A DNA stretch of 64,000 bases from JAYRGC01 sp041908065 (lineage in GTDB: Bacteria; Pseudomonadota; Alphaproteobacteria; UBA9219): assembly GCA_041908065.1 (NCBI GenBank), contig JAYRGC010000009.1, forward strand, positions 1-64,000, in the 5' to 3' direction. The translations under genes and the position numbers were made by a program. Under the pieces are notes generated by a model. That model made no database searches, was not told the DNA's origin, and saw only the letters and a list, made by a program, of their open reading frames with translations. Each line of letters opens with the position of its first letter. Within the stretch, counting starts at the first letter, position 1. Below, in pieces: positions 25,380 through 34,701 of this stretch.

Positions 25380-27074
25380 ATGGATGTCTATCCGACCAAC
25401 ATAGTGCAGGGGGCTGCCACTTCGTCTTCTCCCGGGTATGTCCCCGAGGAGGCGGCGTTGGTTTCCGCTTCCATAAAAGAGTTTCCGGCGCGGTTGGAGA
25501 ATTTGTCCCGCCAGCTGCATTTGAACGGAGTTGTGGTTGAACTGGCCGGTTCCAAATCTGCCTTCATATTAAAAACCGCTGCCGGAGATTTGAGGTTAGA
25601 GCTGTCTCAGCCCTCAAGCGCGATAGCAGGACAGTTGGTGGATTTATTGCCTTTTTTGGCGCAAAACCAGAGGCCTTTGGGCGTGGTGATACAGCCCGGC
25701 AATCCCCCTTCGCAGGCGTTGGTGCTGTTGCCGCAATCGTTGGCGGCTCAGGCGACTGTTTCCGGCAATACATCCATAAGCGGCAATTCTTTCGCGGGCG
25801 GGGCGGGAAGCGCAGTGGGCGCGGTTTCGGCGTCTTCGGCGGCGGCATCCGCCGCCGGAGCAGTAGCTGCCGGCAGCGTAATCACGGTCACGATTTTGCC
25901 CGAAGCATCGGTCAAACCCGCTGGTTCATTTATCGGCGCGCCTTCGCCGTCCTTGCCGCCCAATCTGGCAGTTTCGTCTTATGCCAACGCCGCGACAAGC
26001 GGAGCGGCTATGGGAACGCCATCGCCATCATCATCGCCGCCGCCGCTTACCGCAGCTGCTGCCTTTTTACCGCATTCTCAGGCCGGTTCGCCGCAGGCGC
26101 AATCGCCGGAAGCAAGCGCGATAAAGGCGGCGTTTAAGCCCGGATCCGAAATCGCTATGCGCGTTGTCGCTTGGGCGTTGCCGGATGCCGGCCTGCAAAT
26201 CCCATCGGACTCCGCAGCCTTGGCCGCAGGCAAGCTGGAAGCGGCGGTGGCGAGCCGCGTCGGCGGCGGCCAGTCGATTCTGGACGCCGGAGGATTGGCG
26301 TTGTTGGTGAGGCAAGACATCGGGTTGCCTTTGGGAAGCAAGATGCTGTTGATGCCGCTTTCGCCGGACGAAATATCGGCGCGCGAGGGCGTCGCCGGAC
26401 AAGTCGAATCCGAGGCCGAAGCGATGCAACAGATAATCGCCGAGCTGCGCCGCGCCGATCCGCAGTTGGCGCAATCCTTCATGCAGTCGCGAATGCCGCA
26501 GCCCAACGCTTCGCTTCCTTCCGCGCTTTTGTTCATGCTGGGAGCCTTGCGGCAGGGAGACGTGGCGGGATGGCTGGGCGAGGGCGTGGTGTCGCGTTTG
26601 GAACGTTCCGGCAAGCGGTCGCTGATCGAGAAGCTGGAAGCCCAAATGAAATCGGCTTCGGGCGAGGCGCGAGACGGGGCGGTAGGAGAGTGGAGATCCT
26701 ATCCCGTGCCCCTATACGATAACGGACAGTTCCAGATATTGAGCTTGCACGTCCACGGCGACGGCAAACGGGGAAGCGGCGACGAAGAAGGCGCAGGCGG
26801 AGCGCGCGAGAAGCGCACGCGGTTTTTGATAGATCTGCAAATGACGCGATTGGGGGCGATGCAGATAGACGGTTTGTCCCAAGGCAAACGGTTGAACATA
26901 GTGGTGCGGAGCGAAAGTTCGTTGCCGGAGGGATTGCCGGAGGAACTTTCTTCGGCTTGCGCCGAAACCCTTTCAGCCGCCGGAATTTCAGGGGGGATAA
27001 CTTTTCAGACAGGCCGCCAGCATTGGATGAAGCTGCGTCCAGTTGAAGGCGGGCACGCGGGGATAGTGACCTGA
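25380..27074 (+). CDS. FliK-like flagellar hook-length control protein (tentative)
   Basis: The 564-residue protein has an N-terminal region, a long Ala/Ser/Pro-rich linker (about residues 110-250) and a more conserved C-terminal part, RTRFLIDLQMTRLGAMQID then a helical stretch and ISGGITFQTGRQHW. This design, a low-complexity ruler-like part and a C-terminal domain, fits FliK, which is exported through the flagellar apparatus and sets hook length; the C-terminal match is only approximate. I chose ATG 25380 over GTG 25365. It is separated from the hook genes at 39-43 kb. An unrelated secreted protein is possible. Confidence 0.5.
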   Translation: MDVYPTNIVQGAATSSSPGYVPEEAALVSASIKEFPARLENLSRQLHLNGVVVELAGSKSAFILKTAAGDLRLELSQPSSAIAGQLVDLLPFLAQNQRPLGVVIQPGNPPSQALVLLPQSLAAQATVSGNTSISGNSFAGGAGSAVGAVSASSAAASAAGAVAAGSVITVTILPEASVKPAGSFIGAPSPSLPPNLAVSSYANAATSGAAMGTPSPSSSPPPLTAAAAFLPHSQAGSPQAQSPEASAIKAAFKPGSEIAMRVVAWALPDAGLQIPSDSAALAAGKLEAAVASRVGGGQSILDAGGLALLVRQDIGLPLGSKMLLMPLSPDEISAREGVAGQVESEAEAMQQIIAELRRADPQLAQSFMQSRMPQPNASLPSALLFMLGALRQGDVAGWLGEGVVSRLERSGKRSLIEKLEAQMKSASGEARDGAVGEWRSYPVPLYDNGQFQILSLHVHGDGKRGSGDEEGAGGAREKRTRFLIDLQMTRLGAMQIDGLSQGKRLNIVVRSESSLPEGLPEELSSACAETLSAAGISGGITFQTGRQHWMKLRPVEGGHAGIVT

Positions 27075-27081
27075 GGATATT

Positions 27082-27300
27082 GGCTATTACCCAAAACCGG
27101 CGGGTAATTTAGAGCCAAAAATAGCGGTAAGCTCCGTCATTTGCGAGGCATACAGCCAAATCGATCGTCATTGCGAGCGTCGCCCTTGCGACGCGAAGCA
27201 ATCCAGAACCACAGGCGCAACGGCTCTGGATTGCTTCGCCGCCAAGGGGCGGCTCGCAATGACGCCCGACCTTTGGACGTAGACCTCGCAATGACGATCC
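27082..27300. repeat. Type A palindromic repeat with left terminus
   Basis: A left terminus GGCTATTACCCAAAACCGG starts eight bases after the FliK-like gene, followed by GAGCCAAAA as if a near-empty element. The core spans CGTCATTGCGAGC (27166) to CTCGCAATGACG (27264). The left side hairpin is the GCGTCGC-CCTT-GCGACGC variant, the right the GCCGCC-AAGG-GGCGGC variant. An extra half-arm CTCGCAATGACG follows near 27285. It fills the gap between the convergent FliK-like gene and smpB. Confidence 0.8.
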
Positions 27301-27330
27301 TTTTGGTCATACATCTTGCATGTATTGGCA

Positions 27331-27822
27331 TTACTCCTTTTCGCGGCGCAGGGCGCGGGATTTTTCGCGCTGCCAATCGCGCTCCTTGATGGAGGCGCGT
27401 TTGTCCGCCTTGTGTTTGCCTTTGGCCAGCCCCAGTTCGACTTTGGCCATGCCGCGCTTGTTGAAATAAATGCCCAGCGGAACCACAGTCATGCCTTGCC
27501 GCGCCACCGCTCCGGCCAGTTTGTTTATTTCTCTTCGATGCAGCAGCAACCTCCGCGGGCGGCGGGTTTCGTGTTGGAGATGCGCTCCGGCTTGCCCGTA
27601 TTCGGGGATATAGGCGTTTAAAAGGAAAAATCCCCCGTCTTTGGCTCCGGCGAACGCCTCGCCGATGCTGGCCTGCCCCAGACGCAACGCCTTGACTTCC
27701 GTGCCAAACAGGGCGATTCCGGCCTCGAAGGTGTCGGTTATGAAGTATTCGAACCGAGCCTTGCGGTTCAACGCCACATAGCGTTGCTCGCGCAGGCGAT
27801 CTTTTTTGTTGCTATCGCTCAT
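27331..27822 (-). CDS. smpB: SsrA-binding protein
   Basis: SmpB binds tmRNA and delivers it to stalled ribosomes for trans-translation. The 163-residue protein shows the OB-fold core ALNRKARFEYFITDTFEAGI, FGTEVKALRLGQASIGEAF, LNAYIPEYGQAG and the C-terminal basic tail KRASIKERDWQREKSRAL typical of the family. It diverges from the AstE-like gene with about 66 bases between the starts. No tmRNA gene was found in the window. Confidence 0.96.
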   Translation of the reverse strand: MSDSNKKDRLREQRYVALNRKARFEYFITDTFEAGIALFGTEVKALRLGQASIGEAFAGAKDGGFFLLNAYIPEYGQAGAHLQHETRRPRRLLLHRREINKLAGAVARQGMTVVPLGIYFNKRGMAKVELGLAKGKHKADKRASIKERDWQREKSRALRREKE

Positions 27823-27888
27823 GGATTTCCAGAGTATCCCTTTATATATATCGGCTTTTTCGTCCAGCCCATAGGAGCCTTGCGCGGC

Positions 27889-28773
27889 ATGACGCCATAC
27901 CGACCGCTAGAGCATATTTCCTTTTCGTCGCCGAATGAAGGGGCGAGATTGATAATAACCGGAGCCGTGCACGGCAACGAAGTCTGCGGGGCGAGGGCTA
28001 TCGGCAGGTTCGTCGAGCTTATCAGGAGCGGCGCGGCGCGCATAGTCCGGGGAACGGCGACCTTCGTTCCGGTATGCAATCCCTTGGCCTATGAGCTAGG
28101 TGAGCGGTACGTCGAGCGCAACTTGAACCGGTGGCTGGTCAATTTTTCTGATCCGCAAAGGTATGAGGACAAAATCGGCAACATATTGCTGCGGCTTTTG
28201 GAATCTCACGACTCGCTTTTAGATCTGCATTCCAGCCCGCGCGGGCAGGAGCCTTATATTTTCGTGGGACCGGAAAATCGCGAGGAGCACGCTTTCGCGG
28301 CCTCGCTCGGCGTGCGCACGCTCGTGAACGGATGGGAAGACATTTATCCCGATCAGGGCAACGAGGGCGTGGGAACCGAGCAGGTCATGCGCGCGGGCGG
28401 CAAAATCGCGGCGTTGATGGAATGCGGCGGCCATGATGATCCGCGCTCCGAGGAAGTGGCGTTTACGGCCATAGCGTCGGCGTTGCGCCACTTTGGAATG
28501 TTGGATGACACGGCGGCGGTTTCGATTCCGACGAAGGAAGCGCAACGCTTGCTGACGGTCACCCATGTTTTTCGCCGTTCCGGCAAGGGCGGGAAAATGG
28601 CGAAGGAATGGACGGATTTTTCGCCCGCCCAACGTGGCGAGCTTTTGGCCACGCAGGCGAACGGCGAACCGGTTGCGGCTCCTTACGACGGGTTGGTGGT
28701 GTTGCCGATGCCCAACGCCAAGGCCGGGGACGAGTGGCTGTATTTCGGTCGTGAAAGAAAATTGTCGGTTTAG
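27889..28773 (+). CDS. Succinylglutamate desuccinylase / aspartoacylase family hydrolase
   Basis: The 294-residue protein belongs to the M14-like AstE/AspA zinc hydrolase family. Zinc ligands are visible in GAVHGNEVCG (His and Glu, about residues 28-31) and in LLDLHSSP (His, near 112); the Arg-binding segment NLNRW is near residue 83. These enzymes remove acyl groups from amino acids, but the substrate here is unknown and no arginine catabolism (ast) genes are nearby. The ATG at 27889 is used; an in-frame TTG at 27880 is nearer to an upstream AGGAG. It precedes recX. Confidence 0.85.
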   Translation: MTPYRPLEHISFSSPNEGARLIITGAVHGNEVCGARAIGRFVELIRSGAARIVRGTATFVPVCNPLAYELGERYVERNLNRWLVNFSDPQRYEDKIGNILLRLLESHDSLLDLHSSPRGQEPYIFVGPENREEHAFAASLGVRTLVNGWEDIYPDQGNEGVGTEQVMRAGGKIAALMECGGHDDPRSEEVAFTAIASALRHFGMLDDTAAVSIPTKEAQRLLTVTHVFRRSGKGGKMAKEWTDFSPAQRGELLATQANGEPVAAPYDGLVVLPMPNAKAGDEWLYFGRERKLSV

Positions 28774-28781
28774 AGCGTGAC

Positions 28782-29378
28782 ATGCGCGAAAGAAAGCGGG
28801 GTAGGGCGGCAGAGCGGGTTTTCAGGATGCCAACTCCTGAAAGCCTAGATAACGCCGCCGCCGCATATTTGAGCCGTTTTGCCGCTTCCGAGGCTGGTTT
28901 GCGGCGGGTTTTGGAAAACCGCATTCGCCGCGCCGTGATCTTCAAGGGAAATGCCGACATAGACGAAACCGCGCTGGGCGTTTTGCGCGTGGCGATAGAT
29001 AGGATCGTGGAAAAGCACGTTCGCATCGGCGCGGTGAACGACGCCGCCTTCGCCGAGATGAAAATAGCCTCGATGCGCCGCGGCGGCAAAAGTTCGCGCC
29101 GGATCATGGATAAATTGCGGGAAAAGGGCATAGACCGGAAACTCGCCGCCAAGGCCATGGAGAGGCACGACGAAGACGACGCGCCGGAAGGCGGTTCGGA
29201 ACTGGCGGCGGCGCGGACGTTCGCTCGTCGCCGCCGCTTGGGCGCGTGGCGAAAGGGCGAGGCCGCCGAAGGCGCGGCGCGCAAGGATTACGCGACGATG
29301 GCTCGCGCCGGATTTTCCCGCGACGTTATCAGGGAAATATTGGGAGGGACGTTGCGCGACGACGAGGAAATGGAATAG
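28782..29378 (+). CDS. recX: RecX family regulatory protein
   Basis: RecX binds RecA filaments and limits recombinase activity. The 198-residue sequence begins with a basic region, then the three-helix repeat pattern: AAAYLSRFAASEAGLRRVLENRI, FAEMKIASMRRGGKSSRRIMDKLREKGI, and a final KDYATMARAGFSRDVIREIL. It starts eight bases after the AstE-like gene, likely in one transcript. recA is not in the window. Confidence 0.82.
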   Translation: MRERKRGRAAERVFRMPTPESLDNAAAAYLSRFAASEAGLRRVLENRIRRAVIFKGNADIDETALGVLRVAIDRIVEKHVRIGAVNDAAFAEMKIASMRRGGKSSRRIMDKLREKGIDRKLAAKAMERHDEDDAPEGGSELAAARTFARRRRLGAWRKGEAAEGAARKDYATMARAGFSRDVIREILGGTLRDDEEME

Positions 29379-29397
29379 CATCAGACCGGATTTGTCT

Positions 29398-29643
29398 GGC
29401 TCTTACGCAAAACGGGCGGGTATTATCTTCCAAAAAGGGCCGTCATGAGAGGTATACGGCTAAAGGTCGTCATTGCGAGCCGCCCCCTTTGGTTTGGACA
29501 GCGTTAAACGCTGTCGGGCGGCGAAGCAATCCAGTGCCGTTGTTCAATGACTCTGGATTGCTTCGCCGCCAAGGGGCGGCTCGCAATGACGCTCTCTTTT
29601 GGACGGTTGCTTCGCAATGACTCCACAGTTTTGCGTAAGAGCC
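29398..29643. mobile_element. Type A MITE-like element (complete, about 246 bp)
   Basis: This is the clearest full copy. Termini GGCTCTTACGCAAAACGGG and GTTTTGCGTAAGAGCC are inverted repeats. The core runs from CGTCATTGCGAGCC (29467) to GGCTCGCAATGACG (29591). The left side hairpin is the long variant with GGACAGCGTTTAACGCTGTC, the right the short variant. There is no coding capacity and no clear target duplication. It lies between recX and pepA, just upstream of pepA, so it may carry or block the pepA promoter. Confidence 0.85.
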
Positions 29644-29676
29644 AAAAAAACTGGCAACATGAACAGGGAAAAAGCC

Positions 29677-31173
29677 ATGACATTTAAAATATCTTTCGCT
29701 TCTCATGCGGTTCCGTCCGGCGGAACAGTCGTCATTACCGTGGCCTCGGGCGGCAAGCTGGGGGCGATGGGCGCGAAGATCGACGCGCTTTGCGGCGGGA
29801 CGATAAAGCGCGCCATGGCGGCGGAGGGGTTTAAGGGGGAAAGCGAAAAGACGTTGCGCATAGTGGCTCCCGCTGGAGGAGGTTATTCGAGGATAATCCT
29901 TGTGGGCACAGGAGAGGCGTCGTCCGCCGATCGTTTGGCCATGATGAAGGCTGGCGGCGCGGCTATGGCCTCCCTTAAGTCCGTCAAGGACGACAAGGCC
30001 TCTGTCGTGATCGACGATTATGCAACCAATCCCGAAAGCGCGGCGAACTTCGCGTTGGGCGCGCGTTTGCGTTCGTACCGTTTCGACAAATATCGCACCG
30101 CCATGAAGCCGGACGAGAAAACGACGCTCAAGTTTCTGTCCATCTTGTGCGCCAAGCCCGACGCTGCTGGCAAGGCCTATGCCGTGGCCGACAAGGTGGC
30201 CGACGGGGTGTTCCTGACCAGAGATCTGGTTTCCGAACCGGCCAACGCGCTTTATCCGGAAGCGTTGGCGGCGAAGTGCGCCGAGCTTCGCAAGCTGGGG
30301 ATTGAGGTCGAGATTCTGGATGAAAAACGGCTTGAGAAACTGGGGATGGGCGCGTTGCTGGGGGTGGCGCAGGGCAGCGTCCGTCCGGCGCGGGTCGTCG
30401 TCATGGTTTGGCGCGGCGATAAATCGGCCAAGGACAAGCGTCCTTTGGCTTTTATCGGCAAAGGCGTGACGTTCGATACCGGCGGCATATCGCTCAAGCC
30501 TGCCAACGGCATGGAAAAGATGAAATACGACATGGCGGGAGCCGGAGCCGTCATCGGGGCGATGGCGGCGTTGGCCGGACGCAAGGCCAAGGCGAACGTC
30601 GTCGGCGTGGTGGGGTTGGTGGAAAACATGCCGTCCGGTTACGCCCAACGCCCGGGCGACGTGGTGTCGAGCATGTCCGGCAAGACCATAGAGGTCATCA
30701 ACACCGACGCCGAGGGGCGTTTGGTTTTGGCGGATCTGGTTTGGTACGCGCAGGAAAAACTTCGGCCTTCGGCCATGGTTGATCTCGCCACGTTGACGGG
30801 CGCGGTGACGGTAGCCTTGGGCGGCGAGTACGCCGGATTGTTCTCGGGCGACGAGAAACTGGCTGCCGATCTGCTCAAGGCGGCGGAGGCCACGGGAGAG
30901 AGCCTGTGGCGTTTGCCGTTGAACGACGCCTATGACAAGGAATTGGATTCCGCCATAGCCGATATGAAGAACGTATCATCGGGAGGCGGGGCAGGGAGCG
31001 CAATGGGCGCGCATTTCATCAAGCGTTTCGTCAAGGAAAAGACGTCATGGGCGCATCTGGACATCGCCGGAATGGCGTGGGCTGATAAAGACCGCCCGCT
31101 TTGTCCCAAGGGGGCCACGGCCTTCGGCGTGAGGCTTTTGGACAATTTCGCGCGCGGGCGGGAGAAGAAATAG
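29677..31173 (+). CDS. pepA: Leucyl aminopeptidase (M17)
   Basis: PepA is a cytoplasmic two-metal aminopeptidase releasing N-terminal residues from peptides. The 498-residue protein has the N-terminal macro-like domain and the C-terminal catalytic domain with FIGKGVTFDTGGISLKP (metal Lys and Asp), MKYDMAGAGAV and the signature NTDAEGRLVLAD near residue 341. I chose ATG 29677 because AGGGA lies about eight bases upstream; ATG 29659 is possible. The E. coli enzyme also binds DNA at recombination sites; whether this one does is unknown. Confidence 0.95.
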   Translation: MTFKISFASHAVPSGGTVVITVASGGKLGAMGAKIDALCGGTIKRAMAAEGFKGESEKTLRIVAPAGGGYSRIILVGTGEASSADRLAMMKAGGAAMASLKSVKDDKASVVIDDYATNPESAANFALGARLRSYRFDKYRTAMKPDEKTTLKFLSILCAKPDAAGKAYAVADKVADGVFLTRDLVSEPANALYPEALAAKCAELRKLGIEVEILDEKRLEKLGMGALLGVAQGSVRPARVVVMVWRGDKSAKDKRPLAFIGKGVTFDTGGISLKPANGMEKMKYDMAGAGAVIGAMAALAGRKAKANVVGVVGLVENMPSGYAQRPGDVVSSMSGKTIEVINTDAEGRLVLADLVWYAQEKLRPSAMVDLATLTGAVTVALGGEYAGLFSGDEKLAADLLKAAEATGESLWRLPLNDAYDKELDSAIADMKNVSSGGGAGSAMGAHFIKRFVKEKTSWAHLDIAGMAWADKDRPLCPKGATAFGVRLLDNFARGREKK

Positions 31174-31177
31174 GGTT

Positions 31178-31275
31178 TTTACGCGAAACTGGTTGTCAAA
31201 GAATCGCGTTTTCGGCAAGCGCGGTCTGTTCCTTCCCCTAAGATAGAGGGAGGAATAGACCGCGCTTGTTCATAC
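31178..31275. repeat. Type B repeat, left part and hairpin core; probable bidirectional terminator
   Basis: A left terminus GGTTTTTACGCGAAACTGG is followed by the type B flank AAAGAATCG and a hairpin, AAGCGCGGTCTGTTCC against GGAATAGACCGCGCTT (31217-31267). The right flank and terminus of full copies are missing. It occupies the gap between convergent pepA and lpd. Confidence 0.75.
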
Positions 31276-31283
31276 TATTCGCG

Positions 31284-32690
31284 TCAAACATGCAAAGCCC
31301 GATTATCCACGGCCAGAGCCGCTTCCTTGACCACTTCGTTCAACGTCGGGTGGGCGTGGCTGGTTCTGGCGATGTCCTCGCTGGTGGCGCCGAACTCCAA
31401 CGCCAAGGCCAGCTCGGCGATCATGGTTCCGGCGTCCGCGCCCACTATGTGCGCTCCTAACAGGCGATCGGTTTTGGCGTCTGCCAACAGTTTGACGAAG
31501 CCTTCAGTTTCCGCCATAGCGCGGGCGCGGCCATTGGCCGAGAACGGGAAGCGTCCGGCCTTGTATTGCGTTCCTTGCTTGGAAAGCTGCTCCTCCGTCA
31601 GTCCTACCGAGGCGGCTTCCGGCCAAGTGTAGACCACCGCCGGTATGGCGTCGTAGTTGATATGGCCGGATTGCCCCGCCATCATTTCGACGCATACCAC
31701 GCCCTCTTCTTCGGCCTTGTGCGCCAACATCGGTCCGGCGATCACGTCGCCTATCGCGTATATGCCGTTCACGTTGGTGGAAAAATCGTGTCCGACCGCT
31801 ATGCGGCCACGGATGTCCACGGCGACTCCGGATTGCTCCAATCCCAATCCGGCGGTGTACGGACGGCGTCCTATCGCCACTAAAACCGCTTCGGCCTGCA
31901 TTATCTCCGCCCCGCCTCCGGCGGCGGACTCCAGCGATAAAGTGACTGTAGCTCCGTCGGTCGCCGCCGAGGATACCTTGGTGGACAGCTTGAACTTTAT
32001 GCCCTGCCGCCCGAGGATTTTCTGCATGTTCTTGGACACTTCGCCGTCCATCGTCGGCAAGACGCGATCCATGAACTCGATTACCGTGACTTCCGCGCCC
32101 AAACGCTGCCATACCGATCCCAGCTCCAGCCCTATGGCTCCGCCGCCGATGACGGCCAGACTGCGCGGCGGCCTTGCGAAGGACAAGGCTCCGGTCGAAG
32201 TCACGATCTGTTTTTCGTCCACAGGCACGCCGGACAACGGCATGCTTTCCGATCCGGTGGCGATCAATATCCGATCGGTCGTCAGCACGCTTTTCGATCC
32301 GTCCGCGCCCGCTACCTCGACGTTTCCGGCGGAGAGTATCCGCCCGCGCCCTTTTATCCATTCGACCTTGTTCTTGCGGAACAGGAACTCGATGCCTCCG
32401 GTGTTGTCCTTCACCACGCGGTTTTTGTGGGACATCATGGCTTCTATATCGAAGCTGACGCTTCCGGTTCGCACGCCGTGGATGGCCATGTGTTCCCGCG
32501 CCTCGACGTACTTTTCCGAGCTTATCAGCAAGGCCTTGGAGGGGATGCAACCGACGTTGAGGCAGGTTCCTCCCAACGTGGGCGAGGATTCGACGCACGC
32601 GACGCGCATTCCCAACTGGGCGGCGCGGATGGACGCGACGTATCCGCCCGGGCCGCCGCCGATGACGACGAGATTGTATTGCGAAGACAT
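31284..32690 (-). CDS. lpd: Dihydrolipoyl dehydrogenase (E3)
   Basis: E3 reoxidises the dihydrolipoyl group of 2-oxoacid dehydrogenase or glycine cleavage complexes using FAD and NAD+. The 468-residue protein shows the FAD loop GGGPGGYVA at residues 10-18, the redox-active disulfide GGTCLNVGCIPSKAL at about 40-54, the NAD loop GGGAIGLELGSVW near 179 and the C-terminal active His in HAHPTLNE near 445. No E1 or E2 genes are adjacent, so which complex it serves cannot be told. purA lies upstream on the same strand, 89 bases away. Confidence 0.95.
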   Translation of the reverse strand: MSSQYNLVVIGGGPGGYVASIRAAQLGMRVACVESSPTLGGTCLNVGCIPSKALLISSEKYVEAREHMAIHGVRTGSVSFDIEAMMSHKNRVVKDNTGGIEFLFRKNKVEWIKGRGRILSAGNVEVAGADGSKSVLTTDRILIATGSESMPLSGVPVDEKQIVTSTGALSFARPPRSLAVIGGGAIGLELGSVWQRLGAEVTVIEFMDRVLPTMDGEVSKNMQKILGRQGIKFKLSTKVSSAATDGATVTLSLESAAGGGAEIMQAEAVLVAIGRRPYTAGLGLEQSGVAVDIRGRIAVGHDFSTNVNGIYAIGDVIAGPMLAHKAEEEGVVCVEMMAGQSGHINYDAIPAVVYTWPEAASVGLTEEQLSKQGTQYKAGRFPFSANGRARAMAETEGFVKLLADAKTDRLLGAHIVGADAGTMIAELALALEFGATSEDIARTSHAHPTLNEVVKEAALAVDNRALHV

Positions 32691-32779
32691 GGAGGATCAC
32701 CTTGTGATAGAAGACGAGGAGGGATAGCCGGAATCTATTGGCATTATCCGTAAATGCAAGGAAGTTCTATATTTCCTCG

Positions 32780-34072
32780 CTAATCCGCGAAGGGATCCCG
32801 CACCACGATCGTGTCTTCGCGTTCGGGGCTGGTCGAGAGCAGCGTGATAGGGGCTTCGATCATCTCCTCCAGCATCCGCACGTATTTCACCGCGCTGGGG
32901 GGCAGATCCGCCCATGAACGCGCCCCGTGCGTGCTTTCGCTCCAGCCTTCGCAGGTTTCAAAGACGGGTTCTAGCGAGGCTTGAGCCTTTTGGCCGGAGG
33001 GCATGTGATCGATCAATTTGCCGTCGAGGCGGTAGGCGCGGCAGATTTTCAGCTCCTTCATGCCGTCCAGAACGTCCAGTTTGGTAAGCGCGATGCCGTC
33101 GATACCGCTGGTCTTGACGGCTTGCCGCACCAACACAGCGTCGAACCATCCGCAGCGACGCTTGCGTCCGGTGACGGTTCCGAACTCGCGCCCGCGTTCT
33201 CCGATGCGATCGCCGTCGGGGCCGGTGTCCTCGGTCGGGAAAGGGCCGGATCCGACGCGGGTGGTGTACGCCTTGCATATCCCCAGCACTCGCCCCAAGG
33301 CTTTTGGTCCTACGCCGGAGCCGGTGGCGGCTTGGGCGGCCATCGTATTGCTTCCGGTCACGAAGGGATATGTGCCGTGGTCGACGTCGAGCATGGCGGC
33401 CTGCGCGCCTTCGAACAGCACCAGCTTGCCTTCCTGACGCGCCTGTTCCAGCCTTTGCCATACCACGGCGGCGTGGGGCAGTATGCGCGGGGCGATGGCC
33501 ATAAGATCGGCATACAGTCTTTCGGGGTCGATTTCTTCGGCTCCGAAGCCGCGCAGAAGCGCGTTGTGATGCACCAGAAGGCGGGAGATTTTCCCTCGCA
33601 AGGTGTCGGGTTCGGCCAGATCGCACAGCCGGATGGCGCGGCGAGCCACCTTGTCTTCGTAGGCCGGGCCGATGCCGCGTCCGGTTGTGCCGATCTTGTT
33701 ATCGCCGCTGGCCGCTTCCCGCGCCCGATCGACCATGCCGTGCATCGGCATGATCAGCACGCAGTTTTCGGCGATTATAAGGTTTTCCGGCGTGATGCGG
33801 ACGCCTTGTCCGGCGATGGCGTCTATTTCCTTAAGCAAAGCCCATGGATCGACCACCACGCCGTTGCCGATTATCGACAGTTTGCCTGTCCTTACTACGC
33901 CCGAGGGCAACAGGCTTAATTTGTAAGTGGTTCCGTCGATGACCAAGGTGTGTCCGGCGTTATGCCCGCCTTGGAAGCGCACGACGACGTCGGCGCGGCG
34001 CGACAGCCAGTCGACTATCTTGCCTTTGCCCTCGTCTCCCCATTGCGCGCCCACCACAACGACGTTTTTCAT
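32780..34072 (-). CDS. purA: Adenylosuccinate synthetase
   Basis: PurA joins IMP and aspartate with GTP hydrolysis, the first committed step to AMP. The 430-residue protein begins with the family loop VVVGAQWGDEGKGKIVDWL, has the catalytic His in GGHNAGHTLV, GTTGRGIGPAYEDK in the middle and the GTP-binding TKLDVLDG segment. The start ATG at 34072 follows AAGGAGCG. It diverges from the yajC-secD pair across a 199-base gap. Confidence 0.97.
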   Translation of the reverse strand: MKNVVVVGAQWGDEGKGKIVDWLSRRADVVVRFQGGHNAGHTLVIDGTTYKLSLLPSGVVRTGKLSIIGNGVVVDPWALLKEIDAIAGQGVRITPENLIIAENCVLIMPMHGMVDRAREAASGDNKIGTTGRGIGPAYEDKVARRAIRLCDLAEPDTLRGKISRLLVHHNALLRGFGAEEIDPERLYADLMAIAPRILPHAAVVWQRLEQARQEGKLVLFEGAQAAMLDVDHGTYPFVTGSNTMAAQAATGSGVGPKALGRVLGICKAYTTRVGSGPFPTEDTGPDGDRIGERGREFGTVTGRKRRCGWFDAVLVRQAVKTSGIDGIALTKLDVLDGMKELKICRAYRLDGKLIDHMPSGQKAQASLEPVFETCEGWSESTHGARSWADLPPSAVKYVRMLEEMIEAPITLLSTSPEREDTIVVRDPFAD

Positions 34073-34271
34073 AATCGCTCCTTATATTAAGTTGCCTATC
34101 GGCGAGGCGTTTCGGGGACGAGTCTTTGAACCAGCCAGAAGACTGCCATAAACGGCGACGCGGCGAAAGGTGTTGCGTGAACGCCGCTTAAGGCTATATT
34201 CCGTGATGTTGCTGAAACGGCGGCGGGTACGGAGGTTTCTTTCCCGCTATTTGAAAACGGAGGCTAGGCAT
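34073..34271. promoter_or_regulatory. Divergent promoter region purA / yajC
   Basis: This 199-base gap must drive purA leftward and yajC-secD rightward. GGAGG at 34259-34263 is the yajC ribosome site. I see no repeat, riboswitch or RNA gene in it, and no confident -35/-10 pair. Confidence 0.4.
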
Positions 34272-34694
34272 ATGTTCGGATTGAGCGAATTGTTAGCGGG
34301 CAAGGCGTGGGCTGCGGATGCGGCCTCCGTCTCCGCCGGAACGGTTGTCGCGGCGGCTGGAGATGCGGGCGCGACCGATGCCGCCGCGGCTCAGGCGATG
34401 GGCGGCGGCGGGACTTTCATGTCCTATGTGCCGTTCATACTGATAGCGATCATCATTTATTTCTTCATGATCCGCCCCCAGCAAAAGAGCATCGCCGAGC
34501 GCAACAAGATGCTGAAGGAAATCAAGAAGGGCGACAAGATAATAACCGGCGGCGGATTGTCAGGCACGGTGGTCAAGACGGACGGCGACGATTGGCTGGT
34601 CGTGGAAATCGCGGATGGGGTCACGGTTCGCGCCCTGCGCGCGACAATCAACGGACCGGCGGAAACGGCCAAGGTTCCGGCCAATCAGAAATAG
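34272..34694 (+). CDS. yajC: Sec translocon accessory protein YajC
   Basis: YajC is a small inner-membrane partner of SecDF and YidC. The 140-residue product has an Ala-rich N-terminus, one membrane segment (YVPFILIAIIIYFFMIRP, about residues 56-73) and the conserved RPQQKSIAERNKMLKEIKKGDKI region with a C-terminal small beta domain. The ATG at 34272 follows GGAGG by eight bases. The N-terminus before the membrane segment is longer than usual. secD begins seven bases after its stop. Confidence 0.94.
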   Translation: MFGLSELLAGKAWAADAASVSAGTVVAAAGDAGATDAAAAQAMGGGGTFMSYVPFILIAIIIYFFMIRPQQKSIAERNKMLKEIKKGDKIITGGGLSGTVVKTDGDDWLVVEIADGVTVRALRATINGPAETAKVPANQK

Positions 34695-34701
34695 GCGCGT
34701 C

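Noticed and set aside
34073..34271. Possible purine riboswitch or tRNA before purA/yajC
   Set aside because: No tRNA T-loop pattern (GGTTCGAATCC-type) and no conserved purine aptamer core could be found.
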